A stretch of 43,769 bases of DNA, taken from NCBI GenBank assembly GCA_024693105.1, contig JAILLO010000029.1:1-43769 (forward strand). The letters are read 5' to 3'. The translations under genes and the position numbers were made by a program. The stretch comes from Clostridia bacterium (GTDB lineage: Bacteria; Bacillota; Clostridia; Peptostreptococcales; Anaerovoracaceae). Shown piece after piece: positions 26,272 to 34,068 of this stretch; positions within the stretch are counted from its first letter, which is position 1; every line of letters starts with the position of its first letter. Under the pieces are notes generated by a model. It made no database searches. It worked only from the letters and a program-made list of their open reading frames with translations, and was not told where the DNA came from.

Positions 26272-26303
26272 GGCGCTCCGACTCGGAGCGCCCCTATTTT
26301 ATT
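26272..26303 (+). terminator. Intrinsic terminator after the first chemoreceptor gene
   Basis: GGCGCTCCG (26272-26280) pairs perfectly with CGGAGCGCC (26284-26292) around ACT, followed by CCTATTTTATT. It lies 40 bases after the receptor stop codon. Confidence 0.9.
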
Positions 26304-26346
26304 GTGTTCAGAGTTTTAAATTTTCTCAAAGGGTAGTCTCAAAGCA

Positions 26347-26375
26347 TTGATACAGGAGCAAAATTGTTGTAGAAT
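26347..26375 (+). promoter_or_regulatory. Sigma-A promoter of cheB
   Basis: TTGATA (26347-26352), a 17-base spacer and TAGAAT (26370-26375) fit the vegetative promoter pattern well. The predicted start is about 65 bases before the cheB ATG, so cheB has its own transcript between two terminators. Confidence 0.75.
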
Positions 26376-26447
26376 GTGAATGGTAATCAGCCAAAGCTAT
26401 GCAGGCTGCGGCGGTATATTGCTACTTTGTCAAAGGAGAGTGGGCAA

Positions 26448-27488
26448 ATGAAAGTTTCTAAAAAAATAAAGGTTCTTATCGTGGACGATTCATTGCTTTT
26501 CAGAGAAACACTGGCCAAAGAACTGTCAAAGGATTTTGGAATTGAAGTCGTAGGTACTGCAGCAGATCCGTTTGATGCCCGGGACAAAATACTTGAGCTG
26601 TCACCGGATGTTCTTACGCTCGATGTAGAAATGCCAAAAATGGACGGTATTGCATTTTTGAGAAAACTGATGCCACAGTATCCTCTCCCGGTTATTGTAG
26701 TCAGTTCTGTCGGTGAAAATGTATTTAACGCATTAAATGCAGGTGCTGTTGATTTTGTTACGAAGCCTGACTTCACAAAGCCGGGCGGCACGATTGCATT
26801 TATCAATGAACTTATTATAAAGATTAAGATTGCTTCGACAGCCAAGGTTGGAAGTCTCAAGAAGAATTACAGTGTAGCCAAAGTTGTTTCAAGGCAGGGA
26901 ATGGATATATCCGATACTGTTATTGCCATAGGAGCTTCAACAGGCGGAACGGAAGCTGTTCTGAGTGTTGTACAGAATCTGCCGAGAGAAATGCCCGGAA
27001 TTGTAATTGTTCAGCATATGCCTCCTGTTTTTACAAGGATGTATGCCGACAGACTCAATCAGACATGCCTGCTTGAAGTTAAGGAAGCCGAAAACAATGA
27101 CCTGATTCGTCCGGGAAGGGTTCTTCTTGCACCGGGAGATTTCCAGATGCGTGTAAAAAAAGGACCAAACGGATATTATGTAAGTGTTGAAAAAGGAGAA
27201 AAAGTCAGCGGACATTGTCCGTCCGTTGATGTGCTTTTTACATCCATGGCAGAAACCGTCAAGGGTTCGAAGTCTGTAGGCGTTATTCTGACAGGTATGG
27301 GCGGCGACGGAGCAAAGGGCCTTCTCAAGATGAGAGAAGGAGGCGCATATACAATCGGTCAGGACGAAAAGACCTGTGTTGTTTACGGTATGCCGGCAGT
27401 AGCTTACAATATAGGAGCTGTTGCTACTCAGCTTCCTCTTGAGAAAATACCTCAGGAGATTTGCGATCATCTCTCTGTAAAGGTTTGA
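26448..27488 (+). CDS. cheB: Chemotaxis response regulator methylesterase CheB
   Basis: CheB removes methyl groups from chemoreceptors (and can deamidate them) when phosphorylated. The 346 residues hold a receiver domain with D59 (LTLDVEMPKMDG) and K106 (VTKPDF), a linker, and the esterase domain with the catalytic triad S164 (IGASTGGTE), H190 (IVQHMPP) and D287 (TGMGGDGAKG). I chose the ATG at 26448, which has AAAGGAG at 26432-26438; an upstream in-frame ATG at 26376 falls at the promoter and lacks a ribosome binding site. It is monocistronic here; cheR is not in the window. Confidence 0.95.
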   Translation: MKVSKKIKVLIVDDSLLFRETLAKELSKDFGIEVVGTAADPFDARDKILELSPDVLTLDVEMPKMDGIAFLRKLMPQYPLPVIVVSSVGENVFNALNAGAVDFVTKPDFTKPGGTIAFINELIIKIKIASTAKVGSLKKNYSVAKVVSRQGMDISDTVIAIGASTGGTEAVLSVVQNLPREMPGIVIVQHMPPVFTRMYADRLNQTCLLEVKEAENNDLIRPGRVLLAPGDFQMRVKKGPNGYYVSVEKGEKVSGHCPSVDVLFTSMAETVKGSKSVGVILTGMGGDGAKGLLKMREGGAYTIGQDEKTCVVYGMPAVAYNIGAVATQLPLEKIPQEICDHLSVKV

Positions 27489-27538
27489 TCCGCAGCAAAA
27501 GTCAATTAGCACGAAAAAAATTAAGTTTTATGATTTTC

Positions 27539-27571
27539 AAAACACCGGCTTTTGGCCGGTGTTTTCGTTTC
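27539..27571 (+). terminator. Intrinsic terminator of cheB
   Basis: AAAACACCGGC (27539-27549) pairs perfectly with GCCGGTGTTTT (27555-27565) around TTTTG, followed by CGTTT. The A-rich 5' arm makes it potentially bidirectional. Confidence 0.93.
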
Positions 27572-27884
27572 CTTTAAAGCATCTGTTTTTATCCCCAAAA
27601 GATGTGTAGAAAAGCTTCCGCAGCAACCTGTCGGATATACAAAAAGGCTTGGAATGTGGAAATAGCGGCATTATGAGGGGCGCGGAAAAGACATCTCCGA
27701 AGCAAAAAGTCACGAAAAAGTCACAAAGTTAAAGGTTGCTTAAAGAGTAGCGGAAAAGCAGTATTTTTACGAAATATAACTGTATACTGTAAGTGCTTGA
27801 GATTAATGATATTGGGATATTTGTCACGCACACCGGGGGAAGGTACTGCAAGTTATTGTTCATACGGTAAAGGGGGATGAAGTT
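27572..27884 (+). other. Intergenic region before the second chemoreceptor
   Basis: These 313 bases contain no gene I can support. Seen in it are two exact copies of AAAAAGTCAC one helical turn apart (27704-27713 and 27715-27724), a TATACT (27783-27788) without a convincing -35 box, and a strong AAAGGGGGAT ribosome binding site before the GTG start. I looked for a sigma-28 box and a c-di-GMP riboswitch and found neither. Confidence 0.5.
27704..27724 (+). repeat. Tandem 10-base direct repeat upstream of the second chemoreceptor
   Basis: AAAAAGTCAC occurs at 27704-27713 and again at 27715-27724, a period of 11 bases that places both copies on the same face of the helix, about 160 bases upstream of the receptor start. 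This is the usual layout of a two-site operator. No regulator gene is visible nearby. Confidence 0.45.
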
Positions 27885-30794
27885 GTGAATAAGGCAAACA
27901 TAAGGTCAAAAATCGTGAAGGGATTTGTTGCGGTTACAATCTTTTCGCTGATTATCGGAGCATTTTCGATTGTGGGAAATGTTATTATCGAGAAAAAAGC
28001 AAGCTCGCTTTATAACGAAACATATATGGCGGCGGCAAATCTGCGTCACGTGCAGGGAAATATGTTCACAATAAGAGAAATATATTTCAAAATGCTTTCT
28101 ATGTCGGATGCGTCATCTTTAAACGAAAATCTGGCGAAGGTGGAAGAACAGTTTACGGAACTCAGTGAGCACCTTGCACAATATTCGGAGCTGGATATTT
28201 CGGATAAAGAAAAGAAGCTGTATGAAGAAGCCAGGCTGCATCTTGATGACATAGGCTCGATTGCGGCAGGAATAGCCGAGGCGATGAAGTCAAATGACCG
28301 CGCGGCTGCAGCGGCAAAATTCAAAGAGCTTGACGCAAGCAGAAGCACTACGGATAAATGTCTTGCGGGACTTATTGAGGCAAATGAAGCAGATGCGGCA
28401 AATGATTTTGAGTCGGCCAGAAGGGCAGCCTTTTCCGTAATGGCCGTAACAGTAGTAATTGCAGTGCTTGCAATTATCGCAGCTGTTCTCTTTTCGAGAA
28501 AAACCTCATACGAAATCAGTGCACCGATCCACAGATTTGCAGAGGCAGGAGAGGCTCTTGCAAGAGGGGAGTTTGATATCGAGCTTTCAGAGACAGGCAC
28601 TGAAGAATACGAAATTCTTGCAGAAAGCATTATGAGCATCGGGGCGTCAATGAATACAATGCTTGAAGAAGCCGACAAGCTGGAAAAAGCTGCCGAAAGC
28701 GGGGACCTTTCCGTAAGAGGCGATGTCGAAAGATTGAACGGCGAATACAGAACAATAGTTTCGGGTGTCAACAAGACATTTGAAAAGCTTGCAGGTGTAA
28801 TTGAAAAATCTTCCGATTTGATTGAAGAAATCAGCACAGGCGATTTCGACAGAGAAATTGGCATAGATTATCCGGGAGCATACGGTCATATTATCGACGG
28901 ACTTAACAGGTGTATTGTGTCCATCAACAGCCTTGTGGAGGAGTCGGACAAAATGGTGGAAAATGCAGTGGAGGGACGACTCAGAAAAAGAGGAGACGAG
29001 AACCGGTTTACGGGCAAATACAAAAGAATTGTCGCAGGTGTAAATCATGCTCTTGATACACTTACGGGACATATTGACGAGATTCCTTCACCTGTAATGA
29101 TTATAAACAGACACCAGGAAATTCAGTTCCTGAATCAGCGCGGAGCTACGATTCTGTCTGAAAAGCCGGAAAACGTGGAAGGCCGGAAGTGCTATGACTG
29201 CTTGAATTCCGACGATTGCAGGACGAAGGAATGTGTATGCGCAAGGGCCATGGCTGAGGACAGAAATGCTTCAAATGTTACTGTGGGCCGGCCGGGAGGC
29301 AATGTAATTGATATCGGGCACACCGGAGTGCCTATCCACAATGCAAACGGTGAAATTATCGGAGCACTCGAAATTATGACAAATGAGACCGCAAGCGTAA
29401 AAGCGGCAAAAATGGCAGAAGAAAGCAAGCTTCTCTCAGAGAAAATGAATGCTTATCAGAATTTTGAGGTTGCGACACTTATAGACAGCCTGGAGCAGTT
29501 TGCAAGCGGGAAACTGCTTATTGAGGTTGACCGGGAGCATCTTCCGGAAGGTGTTGTATGCGATGAGCAGACAGAAGACATTAAGAGCAGTTTCGACAGG
29601 ATACACAATGCGCTTGATGATACAACGAAGAATATCAGAAGCTATGTAAGCGATATAACGGCAGTGCTTGCAGGAATAAGCAGCGGTGACCTGAACCAGT
29701 CTGTAGTTGCGGATTACAAGGGAGACTTTACGGAAATCAAGGAATCGCTCAATAACATTCTTGATTCTCTCAATGATGTAATAGGGCAGATAAACAAGGC
29801 GGCAGACGAGGTTGCTGTAGGAGCAAGGGAAGTTTCAAACGGAAGTCAGATGCTTTCGCAGGCAGCGACAGAGCAGGCATCTTCGGTGGAAGAACTCAAT
29901 GCGTCAATCGCGCTTATTGCAGAGCAGACCAAACAGAACGCACTTGACGCCGGTAAGGCACAAAGTCTGTCAAAGAATGTGAGAGACGGTGCGGTTGCAG
30001 GCAATGATCAGATGAAGGCTATGCTGCAGGCAATGTCGGATATTAATACTTCATCGGCAAATATTTCAAATATAATAAAAGTTATAGATGATATAGCATT
30101 CCAGACCAATATACTTGCTCTTAATGCTGCGGTGGAAGCTGCAAGGGCAGGAGTACACGGCAAAGGATTTGCGGTTGTGGCTGAGGAAGTCAGAAATCTT
30201 GCTGCAAGGAGTGCGGACGCCGTGAAGGAGACAACGGAGCTTATCGAGGGTTCAATACGGAATGTGCAATCAGGTACGGGAATTGCAAATGATACCGCAA
30301 ATGCACTCGGAAAAATTGTACTGGGTATTGAAGATTCGTCAAATCTTGTTTCAAATATTGCAGGGGCTTCGAACGAGCAGGCGAGCAATATAGCGCAGAT
30401 TAATAAGGGAATTGAGCAGGTCGCAAAGGTTGTTCAGAATATATCTTCAACCTCGGAGGAAAGCGCAAGCGCAAGCGAAGCTCTTTCAAAACAGGCAGAG
30501 GCAATGAAGAATCTGGTCGCAAGCTTCAAAATAAAAGAGAATGCCGAAAGGAGACTCCGTATTGAAGGAACGGAAAGACCGGCGCTGCAGGGCAGCGGCC
30601 CCGAAGCGCGTAATTCTGCGAATGCGGATTCTGAAATGACGAATGCGGGAGGTAAATACGGTTCGCAGGCTTCGGAAGATTTTACAACAGGCGGATTTGA
30701 GGACTCGCTGCATTTTTCATCGGATCCGATGGAAGGAGGATTCAGAGTTTCGCAGAGAATTATACTCAGCGATGATGATTACGACAAATATTAG
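27885..30794 (+). CDS. Methyl-accepting chemotaxis protein with Cys-cluster PAS domain (969 residues)
   Basis: This is a membrane chemoreceptor with helices at about 11-33 and 181-204 and a periplasmic-side sensor of about 145 residues. HAMP-like units (about 205-390) lead to a PAS domain (about 390-500) that carries five cysteines: C436, C439, C445, C450 and C452 in the stretch RKCYDCLNSDDCRTKECVCA. Such a cluster suggests a bound metal or redox centre. A further HAMP-like part and the signalling domain (about 640-885, tip [20 protein letters not shown]) follow. The C terminus is a long flexible tail ending in DYDKY. The start is GTG at 27885 behind AAAGGGGGAT. Confidence 0.94.
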   Translation: MNKANIRSKIVKGFVAVTIFSLIIGAFSIVGNVIIEKKASSLYNETYMAAANLRHVQGNMFTIREIYFKMLSMSDASSLNENLAKVEEQFTELSEHLAQYSELDISDKEKKLYEEARLHLDDIGSIAAGIAEAMKSNDRAAAAAKFKELDASRSTTDKCLAGLIEANEADAANDFESARRAAFSVMAVTVVIAVLAIIAAVLFSRKTSYEISAPIHRFAEAGEALARGEFDIELSETGTEEYEILAESIMSIGASMNTMLEEADKLEKAAESGDLSVRGDVERLNGEYRTIVSGVNKTFEKLAGVIEKSSDLIEEISTGDFDREIGIDYPGAYGHIIDGLNRCIVSINSLVEESDKMVENAVEGRLRKRGDENRFTGKYKRIVAGVNHALDTLTGHIDEIPSPVMIINRHQEIQFLNQRGATILSEKPENVEGRKCYDCLNSDDCRTKECVCARAMAEDRNASNVTVGRPGGNVIDIGHTGVPIHNANGEIIGALEIMTNETASVKAAKMAEESKLLSEKMNAYQNFEVATLIDSLEQFASGKLLIEVDREHLPEGVVCDEQTEDIKSSFDRIHNALDDTTKNIRSYVSDITAVLAGISSGDLNQSVVADYKGDFTEIKESLNNILDSLNDVIGQINKAADEVAVGAREVSNGSQMLSQAATEQASSVEELNASIALIAEQTKQNALDAGKAQSLSKNVRDGAVAGNDQMKAMLQAMSDINTSSANISNIIKVIDDIAFQTNILALNAAVEAARAGVHGKGFAVVAEEVRNLAARSADAVKETTELIEGSIRNVQSGTGIANDTANALGKIVLGIEDSSNLVSNIAGASNEQASNIAQINKGIEQVAKVVQNISSTSEESASASEALSKQAEAMKNLVASFKIKENAERRLRIEGTERPALQGSGPEARNSANADSEMTNAGGKYGSQASEDFTTGGFEDSLHFSSDPMEGGFRVSQRIILSDDDYDKY

Positions 30795-30862
30795 GATAAG
30801 AATATGCTTTTATTGTGAAGCGGAATGCGGTCAGGCTGCTTACATAAAAGCAGACAATGCGT

Positions 30863-30910
30863 TAAAAATACGGAAACGGGAGGCAATTGCCTCCCGTTTC
30901 CGTATTTTTA
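30863..30910. terminator. Perfect 48-base palindromic bidirectional terminator
   Basis: The 24-base arms 30863-30886 and 30887-30910 are perfectly complementary. They begin TAAAAATACGG and end CCGTATTTTTA, so each strand shows a very stable stem with a T-run. It separates the + strand receptor gene from the convergent minus-strand gene at 31005-32231. Confidence 0.93.
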
Positions 30911-30953
30911 TTATATGATTTTGTAATCTGCTATATACAACACGGTATATGTA

Positions 30954-30995
30954 ACCGCCGCGTGCCGAATACGGTTCGATTCCGGCCATGGCGGT
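30954..30995. other. Stem-loop next to the 3' end of the minus-strand gene
   Basis: ACCGCC (30954-30959) pairs with GGCGGT (30990-30995). Inside it GCCGAAT (30964-30970) pairs with ATT-C-CGGC (30979-30986) around an 8-base loop. It lies within 10 bases of the stop of the minus-strand gene and has no T-run on either strand. It may protect the 3' end of that mRNA ahead of the palindromic terminator. Confidence 0.5.
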
Positions 30996-31004
30996 AATTT
31001 GAAA

Positions 31005-32231
31005 TTACTCGTCATCCCTGATGCAGTCAAGGAATTCCATGAAGTCCTCAAATTCACTCTGTATGAATTCGTACATGATGGGATCCTTGAATTCGAATTT
31101 TGCGATTGATACTACATTTCTTGAAACACTGCAGTGCTTGAGCGATGTCTCAAGTGAACGTATTGATGAAAGCTCATTTGAGGAAATCAGGAGCTGACCG
31201 AAACTTGTGACATAAAACATGCCGAAGACATCGTCGCTCAGCCTGAATACATCCGAATCCACATGGTTGTTATTTTTGTTGAAGAACATGAAAAGCTTGC
31301 CGCTCGGATGAACAGTCATCATGGCATCGATTGTAAGACTTGCGGCCTGCCTGTCAAATTCGTCCGGTCCGATCAGTATGTCATATACCGATATAAATTC
31401 CGGCTTTGAGAGCTTCATTGCGGCTTCGACGGAAGAAATACCAAACGAGGAGCTGCAGCTTGCGGAGATGATTTTTTTGCCCATGGTTGAAACGCTTGCA
31501 ACGGTAAGCAGGTATTTGGAATTCAGCTCAAGAATCGATTCGCAGAGAAAGGCCTCGGTAAGGCGGTGCCCGTCTTCGGTGTATGTATTGCTGCTGCGGT
31601 CATAATCTATCGTATTCATGCAGAATGTGCATGCGGGAGTGTTCGAAAAAACGTCAAGCTCCTCATCTGTAAGTCCGGCAGCATCAGGATGAAGCAGATG
31701 GCGGGCTCCCTGAAAGTCCTTGCCGGCACAGCGCATGAGAAAATAGTTGATGGCATGGTGCGTAGACATTATGGGGCAGCAGAGCTTTTCTTCGAAATCA
31801 AAATAATCTTTTCCGGTAATAAGATCGCTGCGCTCTATCATAAATGAGAATTCGGCAAAACGGTCGGGAAGAGGCTGTTTGCGGGCCTTGTTAAACTCGA
31901 CCATGTGGTTTATAAATGAGCAGAATTCTCTTTCGGTAACATTGACCTTTGAACCTCCGAGACCACCGAGAAGGGAGCCTTCAAGAGCTTCAAGCTGCTC
32001 AGGGTTGTCGCCCGTGATGCTTTCGTATGATTCGAGGCCGAATTCTTCGGCATCAGCATAAAAGAACTGATGATAGTCGGTTTCCCCGTCGCCCAAAAGC
32101 CAGTGTACATGGGCGGTAAAAACACCCATGAGCCTTGTATCTGTAATATATCCGCTGATATATTTCTTTTCTCCGGTCGTGTCCGGGGAATCAAGCCCCC
32201 CTTTAATAAGTGTGAATGGATAATTTTTCAA
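31005..32231 (-). CDS. Unrecognised Cys-rich soluble protein (408 residues)
   Basis: I do not recognise this family. The protein has 408 residues and neither a signal peptide nor a membrane segment. Ten cysteines are scattered along it, including C151-C152 (EEKLCCPIM) and a CxxC at 201-204 (PACTFCMNTIDY). The N-terminal part is rich in acidic and aromatic residues; the C terminus ends IQSEFEDFMEFLDCIRDDE. It is the only minus-strand gene in the window, convergent with the second chemoreceptor and divergent from the SAM riboswitch. The start is TTG with AAGAGG about nine bases upstream; no in-frame ATG fits. A CxxC could mean metal or redox function, but no function is assigned. Confidence 0.85.
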   Translation of the reverse strand: MKNYPFTLIKGGLDSPDTTGEKKYISGYITDTRLMGVFTAHVHWLLGDGETDYHQFFYADAEEFGLESYESITGDNPEQLEALEGSLLGGLGGSKVNVTEREFCSFINHMVEFNKARKQPLPDRFAEFSFMIERSDLITGKDYFDFEEKLCCPIMSTHHAINYFLMRCAGKDFQGARHLLHPDAAGLTDEELDVFSNTPACTFCMNTIDYDRSSNTYTEDGHRLTEAFLCESILELNSKYLLTVASVSTMGKKIISASCSSSFGISSVEAAMKLSKPEFISVYDILIGPDEFDRQAASLTIDAMMTVHPSGKLFMFFNKNNNHVDSDVFRLSDDVFGMFYVTSFGQLLISSNELSSIRSLETSLKHCSVSRNVVSIAKFEFKDPIMYEFIQSEFEDFMEFLDCIRDDE

Positions 32232-32252
32232 AATGCATACCTCTTAGTAGTA

Positions 32253-32271
32253 ATCTTTTTCCGAAAAAGAT
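32253..32271. repeat. 19-base palindrome in the leader of the minus-strand gene
   Basis: ATCTTTTTC (32253-32261) and GAAAAAGAT (32263-32271) are perfect inverted copies around a single C. The site lies between the candidate minus-strand promoter (32286-32313) and the TTG start at 32231. It has the form of a dimeric repressor operator. Confidence 0.5.
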
Positions 32272-32285
32272 GTTTTCTTACACTA

Positions 32286-32313
32286 AGTATAACTGATTCT
32301 AATGAAAAAACAA
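32286..32313 (-). promoter_or_regulatory. Possible promoter of the minus-strand gene
   Basis: On the minus strand TTGTTT (32313-32308), a 16-base spacer and TATACT (32291-32286) are found about 60 bases before the TTG start. The -10 box is good but the -35 box is weak. Confidence 0.4.
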
Positions 32314-32386
32314 GGTTGCGAAAATCGATTTTTAGAGATAGTATTACAAATGTAAAACAATTTAACAAATTTTTAAAACGGTCTTG

Positions 32387-32414
32387 TTGACTTTCGGTCA
32401 TTCTACTGTATAAT
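32387..32414 (+). promoter_or_regulatory. Sigma-A promoter of the SAM riboswitch-metK unit
   Basis: TTGACT (32387-32392), a 16-base spacer and TATAAT (32409-32414) are close to the vegetative consensus. The expected start near 32421 lies just before the riboswitch P1 stem. Confidence 0.82.
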
Positions 32415-32432
32415 TAGCATATAAATAAAAAA

Positions 32433-32564
32433 CCTTATCAAGAGTGGCTGAGGGAAAGGCCCTGTGAAGCCCGGCAACCTGTGTGAAGTGAAACGCCGAA
32501 TTATTACAAAGCGTTACAGTTTATGAAAGGTGCCAAATCCTGCAGATTTTTCTGAAAGATGAGG
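32433..32564 (+). promoter_or_regulatory. SAM-I (S-box) riboswitch aptamer
   Basis: The conserved S-box core is clear: CTTATCAAGAGTGGCTGAGG near the start, GGCCCTGTGAAGCCCGGCAA, then GGTGCCAAATCC and CTGAAAGATGAGG. P1 forms between CCTTATC (32433-32439) and GATGAGG (32558-32564). S-box RNAs bind S-adenosylmethionine and switch off downstream transcription. Here the target is metK, which makes SAM, so this is product feedback. Confidence 0.97.
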
Positions 32565-32581
32565 GAAATTGATGAATTTGG

Positions 32582-32604
32582 CCTCTTCTCAGAAGAGGTT
32601 TTTT
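32582..32604 (+). terminator. Riboswitch-controlled terminator before metK
   Basis: CCTCTTC (32582-32588) pairs with GAAGAGG (32592-32598), followed by six T residues. The 5' arm CCTCTTC can instead pair with the riboswitch P1 strand GATGAGG (32558-32564) with one mismatch. That gives an antiterminator when SAM is absent and a terminator when SAM stabilises P1. Confidence 0.92.
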
Positions 32605-32676
32605 ATTTACTCAATTAACATTCGGGCCGGTCATGTCCGCAAATTGGCGGAAGGACCGGAAAGAAAGGAAAAGGTT

Positions 32677-33861
32677 ATGAGAAAATTATTTACATCAGAA
32701 TCAGTAACAGAAGGACATCCCGACAAAATCTGCGACCAGATTTCGGATGCAATACTTGATGCCATTTTCGAAAAAGATCCTTACGGCAGAGTAGCTGCCG
32801 AGACTACGACAACCACAGGCTATGCCATGGTAATGGGCGAAATTACGACAAGCTGCTATGTTGATATTCCGAAGGTTGTAAGAAAGGTTATATGCGACAT
32901 CGGATATACAAAGGGAGAATACGGATTTGACGGAAACACCTGCGCAGTTCTGACGGCAATCGATGAACAGTCCGGAGATATTGCAATGGGTGTCGACAAG
33001 GCCCTTGAATACAAAGAAGGCTCAATGGCTGACAACTTTGATACTATCGGTGCGGGAGATCAGGGAATTATGTTCGGCTTTGCCTGCAACGAAACACCGG
33101 AGCTTATGCCTATGCCGATTTCACTGGCACACAAGCTTGCAAAGCGCCTTACAGACGTCAGAAAGAACGGTACGCTTAAATACCTCAGGCCCGACGGAAA
33201 AACGCAGGTAACGGTTGAATATGACGGCGACAAGGTTAAGAGAGTCGATACTGTGCTGATTTCAACGCAGCACGATCCGGAGGCCACACAGGAGCAGATA
33301 AGAGCCGACCTCATTGAAAATGTTATTAAGCCGGTGATTCCGGCAGAGCTCCTTGATGCCGAAACAAAATACTTCATCAATCCTACGGGCCGCTTTGTAA
33401 TCGGCGGACCTCACGGCGATTCGGGCCTTACGGGAAGAAAGATTATCGTTGATACATACGGCGGATATGCAAGACACGGCGGCGGAGCATTTTCCGGAAA
33501 GGACCCTACAAAGGTGGACCGTTCGGCTACTTATGCGGCAAGATATGTGGCAAAGAACATTGTAGCGGCGGGAATTGCTGACAAGTGCGAAATTGAGCTT
33601 GCATATGCGATAGGCGTTGCAAAGCCTGTTTCAATTCTTGTTGATACTTTCGGAACGGGAAAAATCGCAGATGACAAGATCGCGGAACTGGTAGAAAAGC
33701 ATTTCGACCTCAGACCTGCGGGAATAATCAAAGAACTTGACCTGAGAAGACCTATTTACAGACAGGTGGCTGCATACGGTCACTTCGGAAGAACAGACAT
33801 AGACCTTCCGTGGGAACATACTGACAAGGCTGAAATTCTCAGGAAGGAAGCGGGACTTTAA
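32677..33861 (+). CDS. metK: S-adenosylmethionine synthetase MetK
   Basis: MetK makes SAM from methionine and ATP in the cytosol. The 394 residues match the family length. Seen are the start [20 protein letters not shown] (H14, D16), the signature GAGDQG (125-130), [20 protein letters not shown] and [21 protein letters not shown] chose the ATG at 32677, preceded by AAAGG; the open frame extends upstream to 32569, across the riboswitch terminator, and that part is not translated protein. Expression is controlled by the SAM-I riboswitch upstream. Confidence 0.98.
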   Translation: MRKLFTSESVTEGHPDKICDQISDAILDAIFEKDPYGRVAAETTTTTGYAMVMGEITTSCYVDIPKVVRKVICDIGYTKGEYGFDGNTCAVLTAIDEQSGDIAMGVDKALEYKEGSMADNFDTIGAGDQGIMFGFACNETPELMPMPISLAHKLAKRLTDVRKNGTLKYLRPDGKTQVTVEYDGDKVKRVDTVLISTQHDPEATQEQIRADLIENVIKPVIPAELLDAETKYFINPTGRFVIGGPHGDSGLTGRKIIVDTYGGYARHGGGAFSGKDPTKVDRSATYAARYVAKNIVAAGIADKCEIELAYAIGVAKPVSILVDTFGTGKIADDKIAELVEKHFDLRPAGIIKELDLRRPIYRQVAAYGHFGRTDIDLPWEHTDKAEILRKEAGL

Positions 33862-33920
33862 ATTCTTCCGAATACAAAAAGCGAAAGCCGAAAGCTGAAA
33901 AGACAGAGTGAATAACAGAG

Positions 33921-33984
33921 AACCGCCCAAAGAGTGTGGAGTAGCAGAGCGAATGTGAAAAACACCAAAATATGGGCGGTTTTT
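33921..33984 (+). terminator. Long-loop terminator after metK
   Basis: AACCGCCCA (33921-33929) pairs perfectly with TGGGCGGTT (33973-33981), with the T-run TTTTT at 33980-33984. The enclosed 43 bases are unusually long for an intrinsic terminator; a weak inner GTGT/ACAC pairing may shorten the loop. Confidence 0.75.
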
Positions 33985-34004
33985 CGTAGAATTTCACAAA
34001 TAAC

Positions 34005-34033
34005 TTGAATTCAGGCTGTACATATTATATAAT
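34005..34033 (+). promoter_or_regulatory. Sigma-A promoter of lysC
   Basis: TTGAAT (34005-34010), a 17-base spacer and TATAAT (34028-34033) lie about 35 bases before the lysC ATG. The leader is too short for a lysine riboswitch. Confidence 0.82.
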
Positions 34034-34068
34034 TCAAAGATATTATTACCGACAGGAGGAAAAAAGAA

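Noticed and set aside
27630-27645. TCGGATAT upstream of the second receptor as a sigma-28 -10 box
   Set aside because: No TAAA lies at 14-16 bases upstream.
27572-27884. Possible c-di-GMP (GEMM) riboswitch, suggested by CACGCACACC near 27823
   Set aside because: The rest of the GEMM core is absent, including the GCAAA and GACGCAAAGC segments.
30971-30983. GGTTCGATTCC, a tRNA T-loop-like motif
   Set aside because: The T-stem is not complementary beyond three pairs, and no matching acceptor, D or anticodon arms lie upstream. It is part of another stem-loop.
32569-32676. In-frame N-terminal extension of metK
   Set aside because: It runs across the riboswitch terminator; MetK proteins start at the [10 protein letters not shown] position, which has its own ribosome binding site.
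33985-34068. Possible lysine riboswitch before lysC
   Set aside because: The promoter lies about 35 bases before the start, so the leader is too short, and no lysine-box core is seen.
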